Both the position numbers and the translations under genes were made by a program. Below are positions 1 through 10,311 of a stretch of DNA of 64,000 bases, piece by piece. The DNA is from JADJOM01 sp046327715 (GTDB lineage: Bacteria; Gemmatimonadota; Gemmatimonadetes; Gemmatimonadales; GWC2-71-9): the NCBI GenBank assembly GCA_046327715.1, contig JAXLXY010000006.1:186001-250000 (forward strand), read 5' to 3'. The notes beneath the pieces are model-generated. The model ran no database searches. It saw nothing but the letters and a program-made list of their open reading frames with translations, and was not told where the DNA came from. Position 1 is the first letter of the stretch. The number at the start of each line of letters is the position of its first letter.

Positions 1-7
1 GTGAGCG

Positions 8-610
8 ATGGACGGGCGACACGGCCTCCCAGCCGACCCGGCGACCCAAGGTACTCCCCGGGGGGAGGGGGAGCAAGGTCATCCGTCACCCTCCACGGCG
101 GGGTTCACGGTCGCGGACGCGCTCACGCTCGCGCGCATTCCGCTCGCGGTGGCCTTCCTGCTCGTGCCGCACGATCTCGCCCGCCTCGGCATCCTCCTCG
201 TGGCCGCGGCCACCGACCTGCTCGACGGCGCGCTCGCGCGCCGGCTGGGGAGTTCCCGGTTCGGCGGCTTCATCGACCCGGTGGCCGACAAGCTGTTCAT
301 GCTGGCCGCGTTCATCGTGGTGGCCATGTCGCGCCGGCTGGCCTGGTACGAGATCGCGGGCGTCCTGCTCCGGGACCTCGTGGCCACCCTCGCGTTCCTC
401 GTCACCTACGTGTCCGGCCGGCCGATGGCGATCCCGGCCCGGCTCGGGGGCAAGGCGGTGACGGTGGCGCAGGTGCTCACGGTGATTGCCTTCCTCACCG
501 ACTCGGCCCTGCTGCGGCCGCTGGCGTGGGCCACCGGCGCCATCGCGCTCTATGCCATCTGGGACTACAATCAGGCCGCCCCCAGGGCCCGGCGGCCGGT
601 CGGCCGCTGA
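8..610 (+). CDS. CDP-alcohol phosphatidyltransferase (PgsA-like)
   Basis: Membrane enzyme that moves a phosphatidyl group from a CDP-alcohol to an alcohol acceptor; phosphatidylglycerophosphate synthesis is the most likely role, but the acceptor cannot be read from sequence. The family signature DGxxAR-x8-G-x3-D-x3-D is present at about residues 73-94 (DG at 73-74, AR at 77-78, Asp 90 and Asp 94), with hydrophobic segments on either side. The 200-residue length is normal for the family. An in-frame stop at bases 2-4 limits the start to this ATG; the first 30 residues are polar and poorly conserved-looking, so a later start is possible. The overlapping GTG at base 1 opens a different, arginine-rich shadow frame. 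Confidence 0.88.
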   Translation: MDGRHGLPADPATQGTPRGEGEQGHPSPSTAGFTVADALTLARIPLAVAFLLVPHDLARLGILLVAAATDLLDGALARRLGSSRFGGFIDPVADKLFMLAAFIVVAMSRRLAWYEIAGVLLRDLVATLAFLVTYVSGRPMAIPARLGGKAVTVAQVLTVIAFLTDSALLRPLAWATGAIALYAIWDYNQAAPRARRPVGR

Positions 611-653
611 CCGCGACACCCCCTCACCTCCTTCCCCCCGGGAGACCCACGCC

Positions 654-2213
654 ATGGCCGAGACCACGCGGGCCCACGACCGGCAGGTGCTGCACCGGAT
701 GGGCTATGCCCAGGAGCTCTCCCGCCGGATGTCGCTGTTCTCCAACTTCGCGATCTCCTTCTCCATCATCTGCATCCTGGCGGGCGGCATCACCGCCTTC
801 CCCGTGGCGCTGAGCGCCGGGGGCGGCTTCTCGGTGGCGGTGGGGTGGCTGGTGGGCGGGTTGTTCGCCATGAGCGTGGCGCTGGCCATGGGGCAGATCG
901 CCTCGGCCTTCCCGACGGCGGGCGGCCTCTACCACTGGGGCTCCATCCTCGGCGGGCGCGCCTGGGGCTGGGCCACCGCCTGGTTCAACCTGCTCGGCCT
1001 GGTGTTCGTGGTCTCGTCGGTCGACGTCGGTGTGTGGCTGCTGTTCAAGGCGCTGGTGCTCAAGCCGATGCTCGGCATCGAACCGGCCTGGACGATCACC
1101 GTCGCCAGCGGCTTCGACCTCGACATGTGGCAGCTGATCGCGGTCGGCGGGCTGCTCGTGGCGCAGGGGCTGATCAACCACTACGGTATCCGGCTCACCA
1201 CCCGGCTCACCGACTTCAGCGGCTACCTGATCTTCGTGGTGGCGGTGGTGCTGGTGGGCGCGCTGCTCGCCGGGTCCACGGTGCCGCTCGACGTCGGCCG
1301 GCTGGTCACCTTCGAGAACTACACCGGCGATGCCGGGGGCGGCGTCTTCCCGGCCACCGGCGCCGCACCCTTCGCCTTCCTGCTCGGGCTGCTGTTCGTC
1401 TGCTACACGATCACCGGCTTCGACGCCTCCGCCCACACCAGCGAGGAGACCCACGACGCCCAGGTCAACGTGCCCCGGGGGATGTGGACGGCGGTGCTGG
1501 TCTCATGGGTGGCCGGCTTCATCATGGTCTGCACGTTCGTGCTGGTGCTGCCCAGCGTGAAGGACGGCGCGGGCCAGGGCTGGAATTCCTTCTATTACCT
1601 CTATGAACAGACCGCCATGCCGGCCGGGGTGCGGGCCTTCCTGAGCATCGGGATCGTCGTGGCCAACTTCCTCTGCGCCCTGGCCGGGCTCACCTCCACC
1701 TCGCGCATGATGTTCGCCTTTGCCCGCGACGGCGGGCTGCCGGCCTCGGGCCTGCTCCGGCACGTGAGCCCGCGCTTCCGGACGCCCACCTACGCCATCT
1801 GGACGTCGGTGGTGATCGCGTGGCTCTCCACGGTGTACAGCGGCGCGTTCGTGGTCCTGGCCACGGGGTGCGCTGTTTTCCTCTACCTCTCGTACGTCAT
1901 GCCGGTGCTGGCGGGGCTGCTGGCGGAGGGGAAGGGGTGGACCGAGAAGGGGCCCTTCAACCTCGGGGCGTGGTCACGGCCGATCGCCGCCCTGGCGGTG
2001 CTCGGCGCGATCGTGCTGGCGATCACCGGCTTCTTCCCGCCCAACGAGAAGGTCTTCTACCTGACGGCCGCGATGGTGGTGGTGATGTTCGGGGCGTGGT
2101 TCGCGCTCGAGAGCCAGCGCTTCATGGGGGTGCCGATGGGCAACGTCATCGCCGAGCGGCAGAAGCTCATCGCGGAGATCGAGGCCCGCTACGAACAGGA
2201 GCCGGGGCGCTGA
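654..2213 (+). CDS. APC-family amino acid permease
   Basis: Inner-membrane secondary transporter of about 519 residues with roughly 12 hydrophobic segments, of the amino acid-polyamine-organocation superfamily. The N-terminus (MGYAQELSRRMSLFSNFAIS) followed by a Gly-rich first helix, and the segment GFDASAHTSEET in the middle, are typical of the GABA/amino acid permease (AAT/BAT1-like) branch. The ATG at 654 is preceded by GGAG at 641-644 with good spacing; longer in-frame readings upstream run through low-complexity Pro/Arg sequence and overlap the preceding gene. It follows the phosphatidyltransferase by 43 bases and precedes OsmC by 16, so these may be co-transcribed. Substrate unknown. 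Confidence 0.87.
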   Translation: MAETTRAHDRQVLHRMGYAQELSRRMSLFSNFAISFSIICILAGGITAFPVALSAGGGFSVAVGWLVGGLFAMSVALAMGQIASAFPTAGGLYHWGSILGGRAWGWATAWFNLLGLVFVVSSVDVGVWLLFKALVLKPMLGIEPAWTITVASGFDLDMWQLIAVGGLLVAQGLINHYGIRLTTRLTDFSGYLIFVVAVVLVGALLAGSTVPLDVGRLVTFENYTGDAGGGVFPATGAAPFAFLLGLLFVCYTITGFDASAHTSEETHDAQVNVPRGMWTAVLVSWVAGFIMVCTFVLVLPSVKDGAGQGWNSFYYLYEQTAMPAGVRAFLSIGIVVANFLCALAGLTSTSRMMFAFARDGGLPASGLLRHVSPRFRTPTYAIWTSVVIAWLSTVYSGAFVVLATGCAVFLYLSYVMPVLAGLLAEGKGWTEKGPFNLGAWSRPIAALAVLGAIVLAITGFFPPNEKVFYLTAAMVVVMFGAWFALESQRFMGVPMGNVIAERQKLIAEIEARYEQEPGR

Positions 2214-2229
2214 GCCGCCGGGACGTGCC

Positions 2230-2643
2230 ATGACCAACCCCAACCTGCGCTTCGCCACCCTGGACTGGACCCGCGACCTGGTCTTCGCCGGGGGGGCGCC
2301 CGGCGGGCCCGCGATCACCGTCGATGGCGACGGGGTGGCCGGCCCGAGTCCCGTGGTGCTGCTGCTGATCGCGGCGGCGGCGTGCAGCGGGGCCGACGTG
2401 GTCTCGATCCTGGCGAAGATGCGGGTGCCGCCCACGGCGTGCCGGGTGGAGGTGACCGGCACGCGCCGCGAGGCGGATCCCCGGCGGTTCCTGGCCATCC
2501 ACCTGGTCTTCCGGCTGGCCGGCGACGGCCTCGACCGGGCCCGCGCCGAGCGGGCGATCGCGCTGTCGCTGGAGAAGTACTGTTCGGTGGTCCACACCCT
2601 CGCCCCGGACGTGGTGCTGACCCACGAACTCATCCTCACGTGA
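2230..2643 (+). CDS. OsmC family protein
   Basis: Small cytoplasmic protein of 137 residues of the OsmC/Ohr fold, thiol peroxidases that act on organic hydroperoxides. Two Cys characteristic of the family are present, one in AAAACSGADVVSIL near residue 57 and one in EKYCSVVHTL near residue 119, in the expected helix contexts. The PSPVVLLLIAAAAC segment is the usual helix that carries the first Cys. It sits 16 bases after the permease stop, and its own stop overlaps the start of the next gene (GTGA), which suggests translational coupling. Assignment to the YhfA-like rather than the Ohr subgroup is a guess. Confidence 0.85.
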   Translation: MTNPNLRFATLDWTRDLVFAGGAPGGPAITVDGDGVAGPSPVVLLLIAAAACSGADVVSILAKMRVPPTACRVEVTGTRREADPRRFLAIHLVFRLAGDGLDRARAERAIALSLEKYCSVVHTLAPDVVLTHELILT

Positions 2644-3101
2644 GGCGGGCCGGTCGGCTGCTTCTGCTGCTGCTGGCGCCGGGGCCGCTGCACGCGCAGG
2701 AGCCCCGGGGCGTGGAGGCGGGTGGGCTCGGGGTACTGCTCGCCGGCCGGCGCGACTTCGTGGGCGGCGGCGGCACCATCGGCTGGCGGCCGGGCGGCGG
2801 GGTGCGGCTGCAGCTGGCGGCCCTGGGCGGCGATCGCGGGGGCGGGGCCGGACGGGGGGAGCTGGTGGGCCACCTGCTGCTCGAACCCGCGCGCGTCGGG
2901 GGGCTCGGGTTCTACGCGATCGGCGGCCTGGCCGGGACGTTCGCGGCGCGCGCGCGGGGAGACCTGGTCCTGGGTCTCGGGATCGAGACCCGCCCCGGGG
3001 CGCGCGTGGGCCTGGCCCTCGAGGCCGGGATCGGCGGGGGTGTTCGGGTGGCGGTGGGTCTACGCCGGCGCTGGCTGCACCGGCCCGGCCGCCCCCGCTG
3101 A
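2640..3101 (+). CDS. exported hypothetical protein
   Basis: No family recognised. The GTG start overlaps the OsmC stop by 4 bases. The 153-residue product begins with a short Sec signal peptide (VRRAGRLLLLLLAPGPLHA) and a predicted signal peptidase I site just before Gln, so the mature protein would start QEPRG. The rest is Gly-rich with alternating hydrophobic residues (for example GGLGFYAIGGLAGTFAA), a pattern compatible with a small outer-membrane beta-barrel; that is inference from composition only. The Gln at +1 matches several other exported proteins in this window. Confidence 0.55.
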   Translation: MRRAGRLLLLLLAPGPLHAQEPRGVEAGGLGVLLAGRRDFVGGGGTIGWRPGGGVRLQLAALGGDRGGGAGRGELVGHLLLEPARVGGLGFYAIGGLAGTFAARARGDLVLGLGIETRPGARVGLALEAGIGGGVRVAVGLRRRWLHRPGRPR

Positions 3102-3107
3102 CGACAA

Positions 3108-3134
3108 CGCCCCGGTCCGGAAGGGACCAGGGCG
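3108..3134. terminator. hairpin terminator between convergent genes
   Basis: An 11-bp stem (CGCCCCGGTCC / GGACCAGGGCG, one C-A mismatch) with a GGAAG loop lies just after the stop of the exported protein and faces the end of the minus-strand gene at 3164. There is no strong T tract. It could serve both directions. Confidence 0.5.
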
Positions 3135-3163
3135 CGTGTTCCTGTGGTCTCGGGTGCGGGCCG

Positions 3164-3460
3164 TCAGTTGACCGAGGCGGTCTCGGTCTCGGTTTCCGCC
3201 GAGGTGGCGGGCCGGTTCATCACCGGCTGACAGTACCGCTCGCCGAGCGTCCGCAGCTGCCCCCGCTCTTCCTCGCTCAGGTCTTCATACCGCTCGGCGA
3301 GGTAGAGCATGGTGTCGTCGAACCACTCCTTCTGATGTTCCGGAAGGGCTTCCAGGACGCCGCATCGCAGGATGTGGCTGAAGAGCTCGTCTCGGGCCTG
3401 ATCGAACAGCCGGGGTGCCTGGGGAGCGGGGGTGGTCCGGCGGGGCTTCGCTTTCGCCAT
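3164..3460 (-). CDS. hypothetical protein
   Basis: No family recognised. The product has 98 residues: a basic, Pro-rich start (MAKAKPRRTTPAPQAP), then a helical acidic region (DQARDELFSHIL, YLAERYEDLSEEERGQL) and a Thr/Glu-rich tail (SAETETETASVN). No signal peptide or membrane segment. The ATG has a well-placed GGAG about 10 bases upstream. It is a single-gene unit, convergent with the gene at 2640 and divergent from the gene at 3629. The mixed helical composition looks like a real cytoplasmic protein rather than a shadow frame. Confidence 0.6.
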   Translation of the reverse strand: MAKAKPRRTTPAPQAPRLFDQARDELFSHILRCGVLEALPEHQKEWFDDTMLYLAERYEDLSEEERGQLRTLGERYCQPVMNRPATSAETETETASVN

Positions 3461-3628
3461 GCTGTGGTGTCTCCAATGGGGCAGTAGGTACGGCGCACAA
3501 TATAACCTGCGGGACCGAACCCCGGCAAATGACCCCTCCTCCCCCCCGGGGGTGGGGGGCTGATTAGATTCCCTCCCCTATCGCGGCCGGGGCGGGCGAG
3601 ACGAGCCCCGGCCGGTCACGAGGCCAGC

Positions 3629-3931
3629 ATGAGCGAGCACGAGGAGACCTACGGCCGGGCCCGGGAGCAGCAGCTGGTGGCGCTGCTCCGGCACCTGGCC
3701 GAGCGCATTCAGGCGCTGGACCAGGTGGGAGGCCTGCTGGGCGCGGCGCCGGAGCTGCAGCGGCTGCTGGGCGACGCGCGGAGCGAGCTCTTCCACTACG
3801 AAGTGCGCTGCACCTACGACACGCCGGAAGTCGCCGAGAACCGGCGGATCGTGGACGAGGCGCGGCAGCATCCCTATTCCCCCGACGAGCTGGAGGACGA
3901 CGAACCATGGCGGCCGCCTCAAGCGGGTTGA
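3629..3931 (+). CDS. hypothetical protein upstream of DsbA-like gene
   Basis: No family recognised. A 100-residue acidic, largely helical protein (EQQLVALLRHLAERIQALDQ suggests a short coiled coil) with a single Cys and no signal peptide. Its 3' end overlaps the following thioredoxin-fold gene by 25 bases in a different frame, a sign of translational coupling. The 168 bases upstream, between this gene and the divergent gene at 3460, include a GC-rich stretch with a run of Cs but no promoter I can define. Confidence 0.55.
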   Translation: MSEHEETYGRAREQQLVALLRHLAERIQALDQVGGLLGAAPELQRLLGDARSELFHYEVRCTYDTPEVAENRRIVDEARQHPYSPDELEDDEPWRPPQAG

Positions 3932-4596
3932 ACCGCTTCTACATGCTGCTCGGCGCCACGGCGGTGGCCGCCGCGGCGGCGCTGGCGTTTGTGACCCTGC
4001 GCAAGCCCGACGTCAGCATCCCCGCGAACGTGGTGGTCACGGCCGCCGACACCAACGGCTTCTCCGGCTACTACCTCGGCTCGGACAGCGCCCCGATCAC
4101 GGTGACGGAGTACGCCGATTACGAGTGCCCCGCCTGCCAGCAGTGGTTCACCATCCAGTTCCCGACCATCGAGGAGCGGCTCATCAAGACCGGCCAGGTG
4201 CGCTGGCGGTACCGCGACTTCCCGCTGGACATGCACCGCAACTCGCGGCCGGCGGCGCACGCCGCGGCCTGCGCCGACGAGCAGGGGAAGTACTGGGAGA
4301 TGAGCCACCGGATCTACTCCTGGGAGCCCAACTGGACGCTCAAGGCGGATGGCAACGGCATCTTCCGGGACCACGCCAAGGCCCTGGGCCTCGACATGGC
4401 GCGCTACGACAGCTGCATGGAGACCGCCAAGTTCGCCGGCCGGATCCAGGCCGGCCGCAACGAGGGCGGGCAGGTGGGCGTCGGGTCCACGCCGACCTTC
4501 CTGATCAACGGCCGCCTCTACCCGGGTGGCGGCGCGGTGCACTACGACATGCTCAAGGCGATGCTCGACTCGCTCGGTCGCGCCGCTTCCCGCTAG
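3907..4596 (+). CDS. membrane-anchored DsbA-family thiol oxidoreductase
   Basis: Extracytoplasmic thioredoxin-fold protein of 229 residues. An N-terminal hydrophobic segment at about residues 11-30 acts as anchor or signal. The redox motif CPAC (Cys 74 and Cys 77) sits in YADYECPACQQW, the DsbA/BdbD-like context, and the cis-Pro loop is visible as GSTPTFLINGR near the C-terminus. Likely role is disulfide formation or isomerisation in secreted proteins, or thiol handling for cytochrome c maturation, whose ccm genes lie 6 kb downstream. It overlaps the gene before it by 25 bases. A second Cys pair (AACADE and DSCMET) lies in the inserted helical domain. Confidence 0.85.
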   Translation: MAAASSGLNRFYMLLGATAVAAAAALAFVTLRKPDVSIPANVVVTAADTNGFSGYYLGSDSAPITVTEYADYECPACQQWFTIQFPTIEERLIKTGQVRWRYRDFPLDMHRNSRPAAHAAACADEQGKYWEMSHRIYSWEPNWTLKADGNGIFRDHAKALGLDMARYDSCMETAKFAGRIQAGRNEGGQVGVGSTPTFLINGRLYPGGGAVHYDMLKAMLDSLGRAASR

Positions 4597-4626
4597 GATG
4601 AGCCCGCAGCCTGCGGCGGGGGGGGC

Positions 4627-6534
4627 GTGAGCGACCAGCACGGCCACGCGCCTCCGTCGGGGAAGGCCCTCGCCGCCTTGTCGCTGGCGGCGCTCGGCGT
4701 CGTCTACGGTGACATCGGCACCAGCCCGCTCTACGCCCTCAAGGAGTGCTTCGGCGCCGCCCACGGCATCCCGCCCACGCGGGAGAACGTGCTCGGGGTG
4801 CTCTCGCTCATCGTCTGGGCGATGAACTTCGTGGTCTCCTACAAGTACATCGCGGAGGTCATGCGCGCCGACAACCGGGGTGAGGGCGGCATCCTCGCCC
4901 TGCTGGCGCTGGTGCGGGGGGAGGGCGGCCGGCGCCGCACCGTGCTGGTGATGCTCGGCCTCTTCGGCGCCGCGCTCCTCTACGGCGACGGCGTGATCAC
5001 CCCCGCCATCTCGGTCCTCGGCGCCCTCGAGGGCATCGAGTACGCCACGCCGGTGCTCACCACCTGGGTCGTCCCGCTCACCGTGGTCATCCTGATCGGC
5101 CTGTTCCTCTTCCAGCGCCGCGGCACCGCCCGCGTCGGGGTGGTGTTCGGGCCGATCATGATCGTCTGGTTCCTCTGCATCTCGGTCCTGGGCCTCCGGG
5201 GCATCGTCCGGGAGCCCGGGGTGCTGGCCGCGCTCAACCCCTGGTACGCCGTGGACTTCTTCATCCGCGACGGGCTGCAGGGCTTCCTCATCCTGGGCGC
5301 GGTGGTGCTGGTGATCACCGGCGGCGAGGCGCTCTACGCCGACATGGGGCACTTCGGCAAGCGCCCGATCCGCCTGGCCTGGTACGCCATGGTGCTTCCG
5401 GCCCTGATGCTCAATTACCTCGGCCAGGCGGCGATGCTGCTCGAGGCGCCCGAGAAGGTGGTCAACCCCTTCTACGCCCTGGTGCCGGAAGGGCTGCTCT
5501 ACCCGATGGTGGTGATCGCCACGCTGGCGGCAATCGTGGCCAGCCAGGCCCTGATCTCCGGCGCCTTCTCGCTCACCCAGCAGGCCGTGCAGCTCGGCTA
5601 CTCGCCGCGGGTGACCATCAAGCACACCTCCGAGCGCGAGAAGGGCCAGATCTACGTGCCGGAGATCAACTGGGCGCTGATGATCGCCTGCATCTGGCTG
5701 GTGATCTCGTTCCGGAACTCCAGCAACCTCGCCGCGGCCTACGGCATCGCGGTCACCGGCACCATGGGCATCACCTCCATCCTCTTCGGCGTCGTGGCCC
5801 GGGAGAAGTGGGGCTGGTCGCGGGCCAAGGTGCTGTGGATGTGCGGACTGTTCCTGCTGGTGGACATGGCGTTCTTCCTGGCCAACCTGGTCAAGTTCGC
5901 CGAGGGGGGCTGGTTTCCCATCGTGGTGGCCATCGGCGTATTCACCCTGCTCAGCACCTGGAAGCGGGGCCGGAGCCGGCTCTCCAGCATCATGGAGAGC
6001 AACTCGCTGCCGATGGAGCTCTTCCTGGGCGACGCGGTCAAGCGCTGCACCAGGGTGCCGGGCACGGCGGTCTTCATGACCTCGCACCCCGGCGGCGCGC
6101 CGCCGGTGCTCCTGCACCACGTGAAGCACAACAAGGTGCTGCACGAGCAGGTGGTGATGATGTCGGTGAAGACCGAGGACGTGCCCTACGTGGCGGACGA
6201 GGACCGGCTGAGCTGCGAGGACCTGGGGCAGAAGTTCTACGTGGTCACGGTGCGGTTCGGCTTCATGGAGAGCCCCGACGTGCAGGCCGCGCTCCGGGGC
6301 CTGCAGGCTTTCGGCGTCACCGTCCGCCCGCTCGAGACCACCTACTACCTGGGCCGGGAGACCCTCATCGTCACGCCCGAGAAGAAGCCGCGGCCCGACG
6401 ACGCGCCCCCCGCGCTCTCCATGTGGCGGAAGCGGCTGTTCGTGATCATGACCCGCAACGCCCAGACGGCCACCGCATTCTTCAACCTCCCGCCCAACCG
6501 GGTGGTGGAGATGGGGGCGCAGATCCAGTTCTAG
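4627..6534 (+). CDS. kup: Kup potassium uptake protein
   Basis: Low-affinity potassium/proton symporter of the KUP/HAK/KT family in the inner membrane. At 635 residues it is full length, with about 12 membrane segments and a hydrophilic C-terminal domain of roughly 170 residues. The family signature GDIGTSPLYALKE lies near the N-terminus, followed by LYGDGVITPAISVL and GGEALYADMGHFG, all typical of Kup. The GTG start is the first reasonable start after the upstream stop; the run of Gs before it could serve as ribosome binding site. Single-gene unit closed by a hairpin at 6565. A short octamer repeat begins right after the stop codon. Confidence 0.95.
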   Translation: MSDQHGHAPPSGKALAALSLAALGVVYGDIGTSPLYALKECFGAAHGIPPTRENVLGVLSLIVWAMNFVVSYKYIAEVMRADNRGEGGILALLALVRGEGGRRRTVLVMLGLFGAALLYGDGVITPAISVLGALEGIEYATPVLTTWVVPLTVVILIGLFLFQRRGTARVGVVFGPIMIVWFLCISVLGLRGIVREPGVLAALNPWYAVDFFIRDGLQGFLILGAVVLVITGGEALYADMGHFGKRPIRLAWYAMVLPALMLNYLGQAAMLLEAPEKVVNPFYALVPEGLLYPMVVIATLAAIVASQALISGAFSLTQQAVQLGYSPRVTIKHTSEREKGQIYVPEINWALMIACIWLVISFRNSSNLAAAYGIAVTGTMGITSILFGVVAREKWGWSRAKVLWMCGLFLLVDMAFFLANLVKFAEGGWFPIVVAIGVFTLLSTWKRGRSRLSSIMESNSLPMELFLGDAVKRCTRVPGTAVFMTSHPGGAPPVLLHHVKHNKVLHEQVVMMSVKTEDVPYVADEDRLSCEDLGQKFYVVTVRFGFMESPDVQAALRGLQAFGVTVRPLETTYYLGRETLIVTPEKKPRPDDAPPALSMWRKRLFVIMTRNAQTATAFFNLPPNRVVEMGAQIQF

Positions 6535-6556
6535 GGCGGCTCGGCGGCTCGGCGGC
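6535..6556 (+). repeat. short octamer repeat touching the kup stop codon
   Basis: Two full copies and a partial copy of GGCGGCTC begin at the base after the kup TAG. The GGCGG core and 8-bp period match the longer arrays at 12613, 38900 and 51996, each of which also starts at or next to a stop codon. Confidence 0.6.
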
Positions 6557-6564
6557 ATGACGAA

Positions 6565-6592
6565 AGGGCGGCCTCCACTCGGAGACCGCCCT
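6565..6592. terminator. bidirectional hairpin terminator after kup
   Basis: A 12-bp stem (AGGGCGGCCTCC / GGAGACCGCCCT, one mismatch) with an ACTC loop lies between the convergent kup and DUF411 genes. AAA precedes it and CTCTCGTG follows, so the T tract is weak. Confidence 0.55.
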
Positions 6593-6631
6593 CTCGTGTC
6601 TTCCCGCCACGGCCGCCCGGTTTTCGGGGCG

Positions 6632-7081
6632 TCAGTGCCTGGCCCAGACCGTGGATCGTCCCTGGAGGTCGAAGGTGACGACGTCGTAGGGATCCTTGCC
6701 CATGTCCATGCCCGGCGACGCGGGGGGCATGCCGGGCGCGGAGAGGCCCGCCACCCGGGGCTTCTCGCGCAGCAACCGCTGGATGTCCCCGGCGGGCACG
6801 TGCCCCTCGATGACGTAACCGGCCACCATCGCGGTGTGGCAGGAGACCAGCTTGCGGGGGACCCCGAGCTCCGCCTTGATGGGCGAGACGTCTTCCTGTT
6901 CCACCGACTTGACCGTGAAGCCGTTGGCCTGCAGGTGCCTGATCCACTCCTTGCAGCAGCCGCAGGTCGGCGAGTGGTACACGGTGATCGTGGGGGGCGC
7001 CGCCGCGGGGCGGTCCGGGACCGCAGCCGCCGACAGCACGGCGATCCCGGCCAGCAGGGCGAGCGAATGGCGAACGCGCAT
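6632..7081 (-). CDS. DUF411 family exported metal-binding protein
   Basis: Exported protein of 149 residues. The N-terminus is a signal peptide (basic MRVR, then a hydrophobic run to about residue 22). The DUF411 core follows: HSPTCGCCKEWIRHL with a CxCC motif, then LVSCHTAMVAGYVIEGHVPA with the conserved Cys-His, and a Met-rich C-terminal segment (GMPPASPGMDMG). Members are usually found near copper resistance and copper-handling genes, so copper binding is likely but not shown here. It lies 58 bases downstream of acs on the same strand and could be read through from it. Confidence 0.85.
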   Translation of the reverse strand: MRVRHSLALLAGIAVLSAAAVPDRPAAAPPTITVYHSPTCGCCKEWIRHLQANGFTVKSVEQEDVSPIKAELGVPRKLVSCHTAMVAGYVIEGHVPAGDIQRLLREKPRVAGLSAPGMPPASPGMDMGKDPYDVVTFDLQGRSTVWARH

Positions 7082-7139
7082 CTTCAGGCTCCCGTGGGGT
7101 GCATGCCCACCAAGTCTAAACCACCGGCGGCCCGGTCGC

Positions 7140-9098
<1,959 letters not shown>

Positions 9099-9612
9099 GG
9101 GGGTGGGGTCGGGGTGAGGTACGGCCAGCCGGGGCCCCGCAGCGGCCCGTCGGCTACTCTTCCGGACGGGGGGCTGGGGCGTCGCCCTCAGGATGGACCG
9201 ATCGTGACACTTTCGGCAAGTGGCCTGCGACATCCGTCGCAGCCGTCGTACCGGCCCGGGGGCACTTGCAGTTGGCAGAGCATCACCGCGCGGTGCGAGG
9301 GGAAAAGCCGTTGCGGGAGCTCCACGACACTTTCTAAAGTATTGTGCCACAAGTGGTTGGCTGATTGGCACCGGGATCGCTTTTTACCCGGCCGGAGGCC
9401 ACAAGGTCTCTGAAAACCGATCCGCCCGATAAGAGCACACCCGGAGTGATCCGGGGCCGCAAAACTAGAGGTCTCGCGTGCGCCGAATGGCGCGCCCGAG
9501 ATAGCTCGGTGCCGAAGGCGGGTGCCCCGCGCGATCCCCGCGCGATGCGCCCCGCACGAAGGTCAGGCCGGCGGAAGCATCGCGCTCTCCTCGAGGGAGC
9601 GCCGGAGGCAAC
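9099..9612. promoter_or_regulatory. divergent intergenic region with operator-like dyads
   Basis: This 514-base gap separates acs (minus) from the STAS gene (plus). A 24-base imperfect palindrome at 9323-9346 reads CACGACACTTTC / TAAAGTATTGTG, half-sites CACRAYACTTT. A shorter related dyad, CACTT-N5-AAGTG, lies at 9208-9222 inside GTGACACTTTCGGCAAGTG. At 9366-9380 TGGCAC-N5-TCGC gives GG-N10-GC spacing like a sigma-54 promoter pointing to the STAS gene, but the TTGC box is imperfect. Apparent coding frames here are basic, Arg/Pro-rich shadows. The STAS ribosome binding site GGAGG lies at 9604-9608. Confidence 0.4.
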
Positions 9613-9927
9613 ATGCAGGCGACCCAACCCGCAGTCCTCGAACTCGCCGCTCCCGAACACCTCGGGCTCGAAAGCCGCACCACCTTCCGCCAGAGCGCGG
9701 TGGGCCTGCTGGAGCAGCTGCCGGAGCGCACCGGCCGGCTGGTGATCGACCTGCGCGGCACCCGGACGGTGGATTCCGCCGGCCTGGGCGCGCTGATGCT
9801 GATCCAGCGCAAGGCCTCCGAACGACGCCAGGTGGTGGTGCTCAAGCGGCCCAACGACGAGCTGCGCTTCCTGCTCGTGCTCACCAAGCTCGACGACCTC
9901 TTTGAAGTCGAGGCCGACGCGGCGTAG
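9613..9927 (+). CDS. STAS-domain protein (anti-sigma factor antagonist type)
   Basis: Single-domain STAS protein of 104 residues, like SpoIIAA/RsbV, which bind anti-sigma kinases and are switched by phosphorylation of a conserved Ser. That Ser is present as Ser 55 in TVDSAGLGALMLI, with the preceding beta-strand RLVIDLRG. GGAGG lies 4 bases before the ATG, a short spacing. No partner kinase is seen in the window. It lies 15 bases before the receiver gene, so the two are probably co-transcribed with the ccm genes. Confidence 0.85.
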   Translation: MQATQPAVLELAAPEHLGLESRTTFRQSAVGLLEQLPERTGRLVIDLRGTRTVDSAGLGALMLIQRKASERRQVVVLKRPNDELRFLLVLTKLDDLFEVEADAA

Positions 9928-9942
9928 GGGCTATATTGGGGC

Positions 9943-10311
9943 ATGGGTTCTCCCCCAGCCCGCCGGCGGGTACTCTTCGTCGAGGACGAACCCGCCCTGC
10001 GCCAGAGTTACGAGCGCGCCTTCCAGGTCCGGTACCAGGCGGTGTTCGCCGCCACCGGCCGGGAGGCGCTCGAGCGCTTCGCGGAGTCCGCGCCGGACGT
10101 GGTGGTGCTCGACCTCCGGCTCCCGGACACCGATGGCATCGCGCTGCTGCGGCAGTTCCGCCGCGCGCGGCCGGACCTCCCGGTGGTGATCACCTCCGCC
10201 TACATCAGCCTGGAGCCGCAGCTCCAGGTGCTCGACCTGCCGCACCACGGATACCTGGTGAAGCCCTTCGACCTGACCGACCTCGCCCGCCACATTGATG
10301 CCGCCCGCTAG
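9943..10311 (+). CDS. stand-alone response regulator receiver domain
   Basis: A 122-residue CheY-like receiver with no output domain. The acid pair Glu 14-Asp 15, phospho-acceptor Asp 57 (VVVLDLRLPDTDG) and the conserved Lys in YLVKPFD are present; ITSAYI carries the switch Thr/Ser. No histidine kinase is encoded here. Its last 14 bases overlap ccmA, so translation of the receiver and the transporter ATPase is likely coupled, an odd link between a signalling protein and heme maturation. Confidence 0.88.
   Translation: MGSPPARRRVLFVEDEPALRQSYERAFQVRYQAVFAATGREALERFAESAPDVVVLDLRLPDTDGIALLRQFRRARPDLPVVITSAYISLEPQLQVLDLPHHGYLVKPFDLTDLARHIDAAR

Noticed and set aside
1..813. A 270-residue frame starting at GTG 1
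   Set aside because: It overlaps the phosphatidyltransferase in another frame and is almost entirely Arg, Pro, Gly and Ala.
3919..6558. An 879-residue minus-strand frame opposite the DsbA-like gene and kup
   Set aside because: Crosses two clear plus-strand genes and their intergenic gap; composition is typical of antisense to GC-rich genes.
9365..9905. Overlapping frames of 126-127 residues before and across the STAS gene
   Set aside because: Low-complexity Arg/Pro-rich sequence in the wrong frame; the STAS frame has a Shine-Dalgarno site and the conserved Ser.
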